Position numbers and translations under genes: made by a program. The notes under the pieces are model-generated. The model had not been told where the DNA came from and did not search any database. It was given only the letters and a program-made list of their open reading frames with translations. A DNA stretch of 64,000 bases from Lachnospiraceae bacterium (GTDB taxonomy: Bacteria; Bacillota; Clostridia; Lachnospirales; Lachnospiraceae), in the NCBI GenBank assembly GCA_017525525.1, contig JAFXSQ010000007.1, positions 1 through 64,000 on the forward strand, given 5' to 3'. Positions 1 to 9,401 of this stretch are shown one piece after another; the first letter of the stretch is position 1; every line of letters begins with the position of its first letter.

Positions 1-3000
1 ATCTTGCCTGAGTAGTCGCCCTTACCTGTAATAGTTACAGTAGCGGTTCCTACCTTGGTGTTGTTCTTGTAAGATACAGTGTAATCTGTACCCTTCTTAA
101 GTGTCTTGCCGTTAAGCTTAACAACCGGTGTAGGTGTGATAGCCTTGCCTGTGTAAGCTGCGGTTGAGATACCTGTTACAGTTGCCTTAGCGATAGACTC
201 GCCAATGATGTTGAACTTAACATCTACAGAACCAGTGTAGTTGCCCTTACCTGTCATAGTAGCTGTTGCTGTTCCAACCTCAGTGTTGTTCTTGTAAGCT
301 ACTGTGTAATCAGTATCAGCCACAAGGTCTGATACAACAGGAGCCTCGATAGCCTTACCTGTGTACTGAACATCCTCGATTGAGAACATATCAGCTGTAA
401 GTGCCTTCGGAGTGATTGTGAACTTAGCAGATGCCTCGCCACTGTAATCGCCGATAGCCTTAACAGTTACTGTGTACTCACCTACATTTACGAAGTTAGT
501 AGCTACAACCTCGTAATCTCTTGTTGCTGCAAGAACAGTATCGCCAAGCTTTACGCTCTTTACTACAGGAACGATAGCCTTACCTGTGTACTCAGCTGAA
601 GCTGCCTCAAGTTCAACTACCGCACCCTCGATGCTGTTTCCAATAACCTCAAGCTTAGCAACCTCAGACTCTAAGGTCTTTCCTGAAGCCTTGCTTGTTA
701 TAACTACTTTGTACTCGCTTCCGTTATCTGTAGCTGCAACCTTTGCTATCTCGTAAGTAGCTGCTGTTGCGTCTACGATATTGGTGAAGCCTGCTGCGCC
801 TGCGCCCTTAACCATCCACTGATATGTAAGGTCATCTGCACCGTTTCCTGTTGCCTCTACGGTGAAGGTTGCCTTCTCATCAGCATAAAGCTTAAGGCTT
901 GCCGGCTGCTTTGTGATAACTATTGCTACAAGATAGCTTGTTGTAAGCTCGATATCGTTAGCGATCTCGATGCCCTCAAGCTTTGTTGCCTTAACATCCT
1001 TAGGAGTAAAGCCGGTTACTGTCCATGTGTCGAACTCAACGCCTGCAACAGGTGTTACTTCTACTGTTACCTTGGTTCCCTTTGCTACATTGTCAAGATC
1101 TGTGATCTCAGCGCCTGTTGCATCAGTTACCTTTACGGTACCCTTTGTATCATCGTTTACGATCTTGATCTTATTTCCGGCGCCAAGTGTGAATGATGCC
1201 TTCTTAAGATCCTTAAGTGCCTCAACTGTGCTGTCGATTGACTTTGTTGCATCGAAGAGAGGATCGTCTGTAATCTCTACAGCTACCTCATACTCGCCTG
1301 CATCTGTCGGAACATCTGTAAGAGCTGTTGTCTCACCCTTCTTGTAGAACTTGAAGGTCAGGCACTCAGCTGCAGGAGCAGCAGAACCGTCTGAGAATGT
1401 GAGCTTAGCATACTTGATGATGTTCTTTGCTTCTGTATCAGAGAATGAAGTCTTTGCCTTCTCATCAGCGGTACCAAGACCGTCAACAAGTGAGATACCA
1501 ACTTCTCTTACGCCTCTGTTTACAGTAAGAAGTGCTACTGTGTCAGTCGGGCCATAGATGCCGTTCTGAGCTGTGTGAAGCTTGATTGCAAATGTACCTG
1601 CCTTAGTTACGGTAAGCACACCATCCTCAACCTTGCCTTCGCCTCTTGCACCTGTTATAGCGTATACATACTTGTCATCCTTCTTTTCCTCAGTTACATC
1701 TGAGTAGGAAGCCTCGCCTGCATTCTCGCTTATGGTGAAGAGTGCCTTGTCATCAACCTTAAGAGTCTTAAGATCGATAGTCTTTCCGTCATAAGTTACT
1801 GTAAGGTCGTTCTTTGAGTTATCAACCTTCTTAAGTACATTGATAAGTGCCTTTGTTACATTGCCGGCCTTATCGGTAGCTGTTATCGTGTAAGTCTTCT
1901 CGTTAGGATCAAGCTCATAAGACTTTGTAAGAGCATTGATTGTTACATCAACAGGCTCCGCATCGCCAATTGCCATTGTAAGGCTCTTAAGCTCTGCCTC
2001 GGTTACTATGATAGTACCCTTCTTGCCCTCATCTACAACGATATCCTTAACAGTCTCGCCATAAACGATCTCAGTGTCCTCTGCATTCTTAACTACAGGA
2101 GCTGTCTTATCAAGTGTGAATCCGTTTGCAGATGAAGCCCATGTTACATTGCCTGACTCATCCTCAGCTCTTACGTAGAGGATATACTTACCATCCTTAT
2201 CAGGAGTGGTTACTGTCTCACCCTCAAGAGCTGTGAACACCTTATCTTCAGGCTTTCTGTTCTGATCAAGAGCATATTCATCATTAAGGTCAAGCTCACC
2301 TAATACTTCATCTGACCAGTAATACCATGCGCCCTTTTCAGCATTTACTACAGTTACATCAAATACAAGGTTGGTATTTACATAAGTTGTAAAGTCAGCC
2401 TTTGTGTTAACCTTGTCAGATGCCTCTTTGCCTACCTCTACATTCTTAACGAGGATCTGAGGTACATCTGCGTCAACCATTACATTTACGTCAAATGTAA
2501 TGTCTGAGTAATTAAGTCTGTGAACAGTTACTGTGATAACTGCGTTTCCACTCTTAGCATCCTCAGCAAGAGTGTATGAAATCTGTCTGTTAGCAGAATC
2601 AACACTTATGAGGTCTCTTGTTACTGTCTGTCCGTTGCTTGTTACCTGCTCAGTACCGATAACGCCATCCTTGTTATCTGTTACTTCTGCAGTAATAGTA
2701 ATACCCTCTAAGAGCATTGCAAGATTCTCATTCTTTTCTTCGTCAATTATAGAAACGCCATCATCATTTGCGTAAGCAATAATAGGATCATCGTCCTTTA
2801 TTGCTGTTGTAGCCGCATAAGTATAGTTGCCCTTAGTATCAAGAGCCTCTTGTATTCTATAACCAGCTGTAATGTCTTCATCATCATATCCAGCATAGAA
2901 ATGTGTTCCTTCAGCTAATCCTAAATAAGGAAGGAACGGAACCTTCTCTGCGTCTGCATATCTTGCAAGAACCTGCTTGCCAGCATCGTTTGTTGTCCAG

Positions 3001-6000
3001 TACAGGTTAGTGTTCTGGTTAACAACTGCATAGCCGTTAGCATAGAGAAGCTCGTTCTCGATGTACTCTTCAAGATCTAATGCTCCTCTGGCATAAGAGT
3101 ATTCCTTAGTGTTATCTCTCTGCTCGTATACGTAGCTCTGATCGGCAGCCTTCTCATAAGAACCATCCTTGAGCTGCTTGTTAGCTGTATACTTGCCATA
3201 ATCCTTTGTGAATGAGTAGTCAACGCCACCATCTACCTTCTTACCGAGTTCAATGGTCTTGCCCTTCTCATCTGCAGTGTGAAGCATGGTTATGTTTCTA
3301 ACCTTGTCATTCTCGCCTGCAGCTGTAGGTGTAACCGTAACCTTTACACTTACTTCAGCCGAAGGCTTAAGTGAAGCAGCACCCTTTGTAGTAGGAACTG
3401 CCTTAATTCTAAATGTCTGAGTTCCGTCCACATTATTATCGCTCATATCTAAGGCATATGTCGGGAACTTGCTCCAGCCTTTAGCCAAATGCGTTGTAGC
3501 ATCAAGTGTTGTATCATACCACTGAAGCTCATAAGTGTCTTCCTCAGGCTGAATAGCTGTCTCGCCACCGATTACGGTTACAAAGAACTTCTCAACCTCA
3601 GTCCACTTCTTTCCTGTCTCTACAGAACCACCCTTAAGGAGATCCTCATCCTGTGATATTGCAAGAGTACCGGCTTTTACATCGAACTCACAAGCGTTGA
3701 AGCTCATAGTGTATGTTGCATTATCAGTCTTTGTTAAGCTCTTGCAATTCTTTGTAGCATATCCGGTAACTGCAGGCATATCAGCCTTCATAGTATAATT
3801 ATCAGCAGCCGGAATGTTATAAAGTACCTTGTCTATCTCTGTGTACTTCATGTCACGATAGGCCTTAAGATCGTCTACCGAAAGTGTTACATAACTCTTT
3901 AACTCCTCAGGAAGAGCATAGAAGCCCTTGCTCTCAGGGGTGGTCTTAACCATAGCAACCTCAACCTTGCTTCCGGTCATGTCATATGCACCGTAGGTCC
4001 AGTTTTCATCTGCATGTGTATCTACCCAATAATCTGCATCTGTAGTATTTCCGGCTCCAGCTGCCTTGAATACATACTGACCGCTTTCATTAAGATATGC
4101 ATCCTTCCATACCTTCTTCTCTGCATCCCAAGCGTCTGCATCGTGAACTATAGGAAGGAAGAGTAAGTCTGCAGGCTCAACTGTAAGTGTACCTGCTGTG
4201 AAGTCAACGCTGTAGTTATCGTTCTTTCTTCTTAAGAACTCAAGCTGCTCAAAGTCATCTTTGATAAGTGCGTTAACCTGTGCTTCTGTAAGACTATCCC
4301 AGTTACGATCTGCAACCTTGCCTAACGGAACCTTAACATTTCCTGCGACGGTAACATAATCTGTTGTAGCTGAATAATCACGTATAACCTTAGGAGCAGC
4401 TTCGTAAATTGTAGTTGCTACCTTAAATGCATTGTAGTTATATGCTTTTGCTGTATCCACATATGAATAATTCGCTGTACCTGCAAGGTAAGCAGCCTTA
4501 TGGCCTGCAATAATTGCAGCCTTGAGCTCTGCCTGAGACATAAGCTTTGTCTTTATCTCAGTCTTGCCTGCAGTTTTAAGAGCAGCTGTGTCAAACGAAT
4601 AAACCGGAATGAGGTAATCATTCTCGTCATGATTTGTTTCCTCGATTGCAGTATCTACTGTGTTTGTACCGTCTACTGTATTGACATACTTAGTATCATA
4701 CTTACCCCAGATCATGTTAGCGTATGTTACGCCTGCCGCACCATTCTGGGCTCTATCTGCAGCTGCCTTTACCTCAGCCTCCGTGTCGTATACAGATGCA
4801 TCAACACTAACGCCCTTTGCTGTAAAGGTTGCCTGCTTGATTGTAATAGTTATTTCACCTGTTACAGTGTCATAGTTGTGATACTTAGAGCTAACCTCGT
4901 ATCCAACCTTGTAGGTACCTGCGCCAAACATCTTTGTGAAGAATGCAGTACCATTGTTTGTTGCCTCTACATAATCGTCATCAGCAGGAACCGTCTTGAT
5001 TGTATGGCTTACTGGATCTGCATAAGTGAATTCAGTCAGGTTCTTGAACTTGATGATTTCTACATCACTTGCTTTTCTGTCTTCCTGTACTGAGCTGTTA
5101 ACTGTGCTCTGTACTTTATCAGGATTTACAACGATATTAAAGCCTATCGGCGTGCCGTCGTAAACCTTCTCAATCTTATTGTTGCTTACCTTCTTTAACT
5201 GATTTGTGCCTTCATAGGTAGTAACGATATAAGCAAGCTTAGATGAACCGATTTCCCAAGCTACAGGAAGCTTTCCTGTATAGTTGCCCTTAGCTACAAG
5301 GTTCATGGTATACTTGCCTGAACCTGTACCTGATGTATTATCGCTCGGTGTGAAGTTGCCTCCTACTGCATCTGCCGTAGCATTAGCACTTAAGAAGTAA
5401 CCTACACGATAAGCTGCATCTGTCTTATACTTGACGAAACCATTATCATCAAATACGAGCTTTCCTGTAGTTGAATTAACCTCAGGAATATAGATATTGT
5501 CTGTTACTCTGTAGGTAGGAACAATTGCATTACCATCATCATAAGCATATACATTAGTCTTGGTCTTGAAACCAAATACCCAGTCAGCCTTTGCTGCTGC
5601 ATTACCAGCCGGTGTTAATGTATAGCCTGTTGCTGCATTGTCAAGGAATGCGACTGTTGCCTGAGTATTGATATTTCTTGCTGTAATTGTGTAATACTTG
5701 TTGCCAAGCTTTGCACCTGCGGTACCGTTATCAACTACAAGTATTGTATCTTCATCAATGACTTCAGCGCTTGTATCACCGGTACCTGTTGTGTTTGCTG
5801 TATTAACAGCAATAAAGTTCTTAAACTTGGATGTTGCATCAAATGCTCCTGTTACATTGGTATTAACAAGATACTTTGCATCATCAGCCGATCCTGTTAC
5901 TGTCTCACCGTAATCCCCTGCACTTGCATTAGCATCCGTAAGGTCTGCCCATGTCTGAGCCACGCCATCCTTAGTTCTGCTTCTGTAAAGAACCGGAACT

Positions 6001-8153
6001 GAAGCATCTGCAAGTCCTGCATATGTAGCATTCGGTAAAGCATCAGTATCCTTAACTGTCTTTGCTGCTATATCAGCTGTGATATCCTTATACTCGTTCT
6101 TGTAAGCCTCGAACTCCTCATCTGTTATAGCTACAGCCTTAGCGAAAGTCACTTCCTTAGTTACAGGATCCTCGGTTACTACAAGCTGAGTCTCAAGGAA
6201 TGCCTTCCTGTCAGCATAAGTCTTCTTGTTATAGTTATAATAAGTAAATGCACTGAATCCTATAGCCTTATCTGCGCTACCAAATTCCTTTGTAAGTGTA
6301 GAAGCAGTCGGAACTATGTAGAGCGGAAGCGGATTTATAACAAGATCTGCCTTTGCTGTTACATAAGCTGCAAATACATCAGTCTTCGGAATAGAAGCGA
6401 ATACATAGAAGTTACCTGCCTCATAAGGCTTTGTCTGTGAAACGAACTCATCCGCACCGTCCTGAAGAGCTGCGTATCCGGCAGCATCTGTCTTGGTAAG
6501 ATCGAAGAAGTCACCTGTTGCACTCGCATGTTCAAAATCACCTGAAAGAGCATCTGCATTTACATAATACCACTTAACATCACTGGCTGCATAAGTGCCT
6601 GCACCTGCGTTATTAAGCTTCGGTGTAAGTTTCTTTGCATCCTTTGCGGAAAGGTACTTGTCATTCTCCATGCCATAGACGAAGTTAGACTGAGCACCGG
6701 CATTTGTTTCTTCTTTGTTTGTACCAAACTTAAGAGAAGATGCATCGATTGCGATACCTTCTCTTCCTGAAGTATTACCCTTAAGTGTCCAGTAGAAGTT
6801 GCATGAACCACTTGTACCAGCGACTCCGGTCTTTGCAGTAACAGTAATCTCATGGTTACCTACTGTTGAAGAGCTGATATCACCTATGATAGTAAACTCA
6901 GTTTGATTTAATGGAGCACCGGTTGCCTTTCCCTCACCATCTACTGCGTAAATCTGAAATGCAGGCTTAACTGCAGCACCGCTCTCACTAACAATATAAG
7001 CAGCTCTGTCATCTGCAGATACTCCTGAGCCCTCGTCATATGTATCAAGAGTAGTACCAGCAACGTCATTAACCAAAACTATAAAGGTATCGTTCTCGCT
7101 AACCTTTTCAGCCCATGTCTGTGCTGCTCTTGTAACTGTGATAGAACCTACAGCATAGGTTTTACCATCATTGCTCAGCTTTGCTGCAGCAGTGCCATCA
7201 GCCCACTTGTTATTTGCAGCATCATCTAAGGTTGCAGTAATGTTGTGCACGCCTACCTTCTTTACTAATACTGTGGTAGGAGCACCCTCAGTAATTACTG
7301 CATCATCATCAGAAGTACGAAGACTATCGGCAATAGTATACTTTTCATACTCTGCAGACGTTACAGTTTTTGTTCTGTTTACTTCAGAAGCATCGGCTGC
7401 TACAGTTGAATCTTCCATTGCAGGAACTGCAACCTGACGCTTTGCAACCGTGAAGGTATCTGAGAAAGTATCTCCTGATACAGTTTCCGGTGTTGTTGCC
7501 CACTCTGTATTAGCTGTGTCTTTAAGCTTTGCAGAAATCGTGTATGTACCTGCACTTGTTGCGGTCACATCCCAAGTAGTAGTAGTCATAACATTCGTTG
7601 CTGTCGCATCTGCGGGTACCTTAACTAACTGTTGAAAACTTAAGTAGTCAGCACCTGTATAATTATAAGCTAACGCTACTTTTGCTGTTCCATCATAGGT
7701 TGCATCCGGCGAAAGGACAGGAACCTCAATCTGCCTCTTAGTAATATTAAAGCTCTTTGCAAACGGATCCTGAGAGCCCTGTACGTATACCTTAACAGTA
7801 TATGTACCTACCGGTGTCCCTGCCGGGATATTCACAGTTGCTGTCGATGTACCACCATTTGCAGTTGTAAAGTTTGCAAAAGTCACAGAACTGCCCGTCA
7901 CCTGAACTCCGTTACTATCGACAAGTGTACCTGACAAAAAGCTTGAGTCATTTGCATTATCGTGTGCGGTTACCGTAACATTCGTTGTCACTGTCTGCGC
8001 AGCAATGCTATACTCTACATCGTCAATTGCACTAAGCCCTGTAATCGGCGGGGTAATAGCCGCTTTAGAGTCGATGCTCGGTGCAAAGCTTATAGCCATA
8101 ACTACTGCTAAGAAGAGAGCTATCGCGCTCTTCCACTTTTTAGCTATTTGCAT
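1..8153 (-). CDS. Giant secreted Ig-like/MBG-repeat surface protein (C-terminus off the left edge)
   Basis: The minus-strand frame is open from an ATG at 8153 to the window edge, at least 2717 codons, so the C-terminus and any cell-wall anchor are not visible. The start follows a strong AAGGAGGAA site. Residues 1 to about 32 form a signal peptide (Lys-rich start, hydrophobic core ALFLAVVMAISFA, then small residues). The rest is a chain of beta-sandwich-like modules rich in Thr, Val, Asp and Tyr. A bacterial Ig-like module beginning DKTAPVVK lies near residue 2010, an InlB-B-like module (GTKVTVEVTPVAGVEFDTW) near 2330, an Ig-type module (LTYQWMVKG) near 2420-2480, and three MBG-type repeats (YTGKAI ... 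DYTV ... GTATVTITGKGDYSG) fill about 2505-2717. The last resembles repeats in the proteins at 33573, 59759 and 61835. Adhesion or cell-surface function is inferred from architecture. No catalytic domain was seen. Exact module boundaries were not computed. Confidence 0.9.
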   Translation of the reverse strand, partial: MQIAKKWKSAIALFLAVVMAISFAPSIDSKAAITPPITGLSAIDDVEYSIAAQTVTTNVTVTAHDNANDSSFLSGTLVDSNGVQVTGSSVTFANFTTANGGTSTATVNIPAGTPVGTYTVKVYVQGSQDPFAKSFNITKRQIEVPVLSPDATYDGTAKVALAYNYTGADYLSFQQLVKVPADATATNVMTTTTWDVTATSAGTYTISAKLKDTANTEWATTPETVSGDTFSDTFTVAKRQVAVPAMEDSTVAADASEVNRTKTVTSAEYEKYTIADSLRTSDDDAVITEGAPTTVLVKKVGVHNITATLDDAANNKWADGTAAAKLSNDGKTYAVGSITVTRAAQTWAEKVSENDTFIVLVNDVAGTTLDTYDEGSGVSADDRAAYIVSESGAAVKPAFQIYAVDGEGKATGAPLNQTEFTIIGDISSSTVGNHEITVTAKTGVAGTSGSCNFYWTLKGNTSGREGIAIDASSLKFGTNKEETNAGAQSNFVYGMENDKYLSAKDAKKLTPKLNNAGAGTYAASDVKWYYVNADALSGDFEHASATGDFFDLTKTDAAGYAALQDGADEFVSQTKPYEAGNFYVFASIPKTDVFAAYVTAKADLVINPLPLYIVPTASTLTKEFGSADKAIGFSAFTYYNYNKKTYADRKAFLETQLVVTEDPVTKEVTFAKAVAITDEEFEAYKNEYKDITADIAAKTVKDTDALPNATYAGLADASVPVLYRSRTKDGVAQTWADLTDANASAGDYGETVTGSADDAKYLVNTNVTGAFDATSKFKNFIAVNTANTTGTGDTSAEVIDEDTILVVDNGTAGAKLGNKYYTITARNINTQATVAFLDNAATGYTLTPAGNAAAKADWVFGFKTKTNVYAYDDGNAIVPTYRVTDNIYIPEVNSTTGKLVFDDNGFVKYKTDAAYRVGYFLSANATADAVGGNFTPSDNTSGTGSGKYTMNLVAKGNYTGKLPVAWEIGSSKLAYIVTTYEGTNQLKKVSNNKIEKVYDGTPIGFNIVVNPDKVQSTVNSSVQEDRKASDVEIIKFKNLTEFTYADPVSHTIKTVPADDDYVEATNNGTAFFTKMFGAGTYKVGYEVSSKYHNYDTVTGEITITIKQATFTAKGVSVDASVYDTEAEVKAAADRAQNGAAGVTYANMIWGKYDTKYVNTVDGTNTVDTAIEETNHDENDYLIPVYSFDTAALKTAGKTEIKTKLMSQAELKAAIIAGHKAAYLAGTANYSYVDTAKAYNYNAFKVATTIYEAAPKVIRDYSATTDYVTVAGNVKVPLGKVADRNWDSLTEAQVNALIKDDFEQLEFLRRKNDNYSVDFTAGTLTVEPADLLFLPIVHDADAWDAEKKVWKDAYLNESGQYVFKAAGAGNTTDADYWVDTHADENWTYGAYDMTGSKVEVAMVKTTPESKGFYALPEELKSYVTLSVDDLKAYRDMKYTEIDKVLYNIPAADNYTMKADMPAVTGYATKNCKSLTKTDNATYTMSFNACEFDVKAGTLAISQDEDLLKGGSVETGKKWTEVEKFFVTVIGGETAIQPEEDTYELQWYDTTLDATTHLAKGWSKFPTYALDMSDNNVDGTQTFRIKAVPTTKGAASLKPSAEVSVKVTVTPTAAGENDKVRNITMLHTADEKGKTIELGKKVDGGVDYSFTKDYGKYTANKQLKDGSYEKAADQSYVYEQRDNTKEYSYARGALDLEEYIENELLYANGYAVVNQNTNLYWTTNDAGKQVLARYADAEKVPFLPYLGLAEGTHFYAGYDDEDITAGYRIQEALDTKGNYTYAATTAIKDDDPIIAYANDDGVSIIDEEKNENLAMLLEGITITAEVTDNKDGVIGTEQVTSNGQTVTRDLISVDSANRQISYTLAEDAKSGNAVITVTVHRLNYSDITFDVNVMVDADVPQILVKNVEVGKEASDKVNTKADFTTYVNTNLVFDVTVVNAEKGAWYYWSDEVLGELDLNDEYALDQNRKPEDKVFTALEGETVTTPDKDGKYILYVRAEDESGNVTWASSANGFTLDKTAPVVKNAEDTEIVYGETVKDIVVDEGKKGTIIVTEAELKSLTMAIGDAEPVDVTINALTKSYELDPNEKTYTITATDKAGNVTKALINVLKKVDNSKNDLTVTYDGKTIDLKTLKVDDKALFTISENAGEASYSDVTEEKKDDKYVYAITGARGEGKVEDGVLTVTKAGTFAIKLHTAQNGIYGPTDTVALLTVNRGVREVGISLVDGLGTADEKAKTSFSDTEAKNIIKYAKLTFSDGSAAPAAECLTFKFYKKGETTALTDVPTDAGEYEVAVEITDDPLFDATKSIDSTVEALKDLKKASFTLGAGNKIKIVNDDTKGTVKVTDATGAEITDLDNVAKGTKVTVEVTPVAGVEFDTWTVTGFTPKDVKATKLEGIEIANDIELTTSYLVAIVITKQPASLKLYADEKATFTVEATGNGADDLTYQWMVKGAGAAGFTNIVDATAATYEIAKVAATDNGSEYKVVITSKASGKTLESEVAKLEVIGNSIEGAVVELEAASAEYTGKAIVPVVKSVKLGDTVLAATRDYEVVATNFVNVGEYTVTVKAIGDYSGEASAKFTITPKALTADMFSIEDVQYTGKAIEAPVVSDLVADTDYTVAYKNNTEVGTATATMTGKGNYTGSVDVKFNIIGESIAKATVTGISTAAYTGKAITPTPVVKLNGKTLKKGTDYTVSYKNNTKVGTATVTITGKGDYSGK

Positions 8154-8170
8154 GAATCGTTTTTCCTCCT

Positions 8171-8796
8171 TATAGATTCATAAAAATCATACATTCAGCC
8201 TAAACAATTATCCCTAGCATTATTTAGATGTATGTTGGAAAAATTTATAATCGTGCTATTTCAGTTCATACTTGCTTAAGCTTCAAAGCCTTCGGCGTAT
8301 CCGGCTCTCGCTGTGATAAAAGATTCTTCGCTTCGCATAAGATCCTTCGCTGAGTGTAAGATTCTTCGCTTCGCTCAGGATGACATGCTACGCTCAGAAT
8401 GTTACGTCACAGGTCACTGCATGACAGATTCGCTCTCTGCTTCTCCCTTTAAGCTTTCCGACCACCTTAACGCGTACCCTAGAACACACCTGCTTTCTGC
8501 GAATAAAGTACGGTATTCACATAATTGCAAGCGTAACGCGGTGTCTGACGAGGATAAACCCTAGTGTGGGATTCCCCACTTTATCCGGGTGGGTTGCTGA
8601 TATTCCCATTTCAGACCGAAAAAACACTAATTCAAAAGAGCATAAGTCGGGTGAACCCACGCGGAAACAAAAGTATGAACTCCTGACGTCGCAAGCGGGC
8701 AATTATCCCAACTGCTCTTTGTAAGCTAAGATATTCAATTGTATTTGTTGCTTATTTAGTTGATTTCTTTCTTCGAATGAAGAACCGAAAAACTAC
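8171..8796. other. Non-coding upstream region with dispersed repeats and hairpins
   Basis: No convincing gene is visible. Around 8320-8400 there are degenerate copies of the dispersed sequence AGATTCTTCGCTTCGCTCAG. At 8557-8595 a compact double hairpin is seen: AACCC pairs with GGGTT around an inner GTGGG-ATTC-CCCAC stem. The short open frames here on both strands have no ribosome binding site and low-complexity translations. On the minus strand this stretch would be leader sequence for the giant surface protein. Confidence 0.5.
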
Positions 8797-9197
8797 ATAA
8801 TAAAAGAGTGACGGGGCTTTAGAATAACCCTGCTTCACTCCTGCATGTTGAAATTATGCTTCCCTTCGGTTCAATCATCCTTAGCACCTCGCATCTTTAC
8901 ACGCCTTGGCGCTGATACTTTACCGATTGCGGGTTCCCTAGGCCCAAACCGGTTCCTCCAAAGTATCCGTAAAGATTTTCTTCAAAGGATTTATGATACA
9001 TAAATCCAGCACTGCTTTAAAACCGCCCAACCGATGATTAAGCTATCATCGGAAGTCCTCCGGCAAGTCTCAAGCGTTTACAAATTAGCACATCTCCCTC
9101 AAAAAAGCAAGAGGAAAATCGCTTTTTTCCTTATGTTACTATCTTTCGGACTTCACAAACCAAAAAAGGGGGGACAACAACTTGAAAAGTAAGTACA
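8797..9197 (-). ncRNA. Structured non-coding RNA candidate with intrinsic terminator
   Basis: The minus strand shows nested, long-range pairings: 8893-8900 with 8969-8976, 8914-8921 with 8960-8967, and 8922-8925 with 8950-8953, plus local hairpins at 8902-8911 (CGCC/GGCG), 8987-9007 (GGATTTATG arms) and 9031-9052 (CCGATGAT/ATCATCGG). The fold is followed by a GC-rich hairpin at 8806-8840 (GAGTGA...TCACTC) and a T-rich tract, an intrinsic terminator on this strand. A TATAAT box at 9204-9209 (minus strand) could start it near 9197, but no good -35 is seen. No open frame with a ribosome binding site crosses it. Size (roughly 250-400 nt) and complexity fit one of the large structured clostridial RNA classes. 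The raiA-motif class is one possibility, but I cannot confirm it by eye. Ends are approximate. Confidence 0.55.
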
Positions 9198-9211
9198 AGA
9201 CATATTATACT
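9182..9211 (+). promoter_or_regulatory. Sigma-A type promoter for the GNAT/ADP-ribosyltransferase pair
   Basis: TTGAAA (9182-9187), an 18-bp spacer and TATACT (9206-9211) point toward the plus-strand gene pair. It overlaps the possible minus-strand TATAAT of the structured RNA, so the two transcripts would diverge from the same spot. Confidence 0.5.
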
Positions 9212-9224
9212 AGGAAAAGCGCGT

Positions 9225-9401
9225 ATGGATACTATTGCAGAGGTAACATCATTATCTTCAATGGAGCAAAAAAGTCGGGATGACCGAAGAGCAGAAAATA
9301 TTACAATGCATTTGCAAGCTTGTATATTTGTAGGACTGATTGTTATGCCCGGAATACTTCATGAATTGCACAGGGAGAGAAGGAGGAGAAAATGGATCTG
9401 A
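9225..9401 (+). CDS. Possible small protein upstream of and overlapping the GNAT gene
   Basis: A 58-codon frame begins at ATG 9225 and ends in a TGA that overlaps the first bases of the next gene. It would place that gene's GGAGAAGGAGGAG ribosome site inside its own coding region, an arrangement typical of translational coupling. The predicted protein has an acidic/basic N-terminal half, a short hydrophobic stretch (ACIFVGLIVMPGIL) and an Arg-rich tail. The start lies only about 7 nt after the predicted transcription start, so it would be almost leaderless. It may simply be leader sequence. I recognise no family. Confidence 0.25.
   Translation: MDTIAEVTSLSSMEQKSRDDRRAENITMHLQACIFVGLIVMPGILHELHRERRRRKWI

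Noticed and set aside
970..7635. Many plus-strand open frames of 60-200 codons (for example at 970, 1351, 2533, 4500, 5698, 7171)
   Set aside because: They are antisense shadows of the giant minus-strand surface-protein gene, lack ribosome sites and have low-complexity translations.
8313..8702. Short frames 8313-8564 (+) and 8517-8702 (-)
   Set aside because: They cross dispersed repeats and hairpins, have no ribosome site and no protein-like composition.
9091..9132. A-rich/T-rich hairpin (AAAAAAGC...GCTTTTTT) as terminator
   Set aside because: The stem is almost all A-T with a 12-nt loop; it may be part of the structured RNA leader, and a terminator there would cut off the RNA itself.
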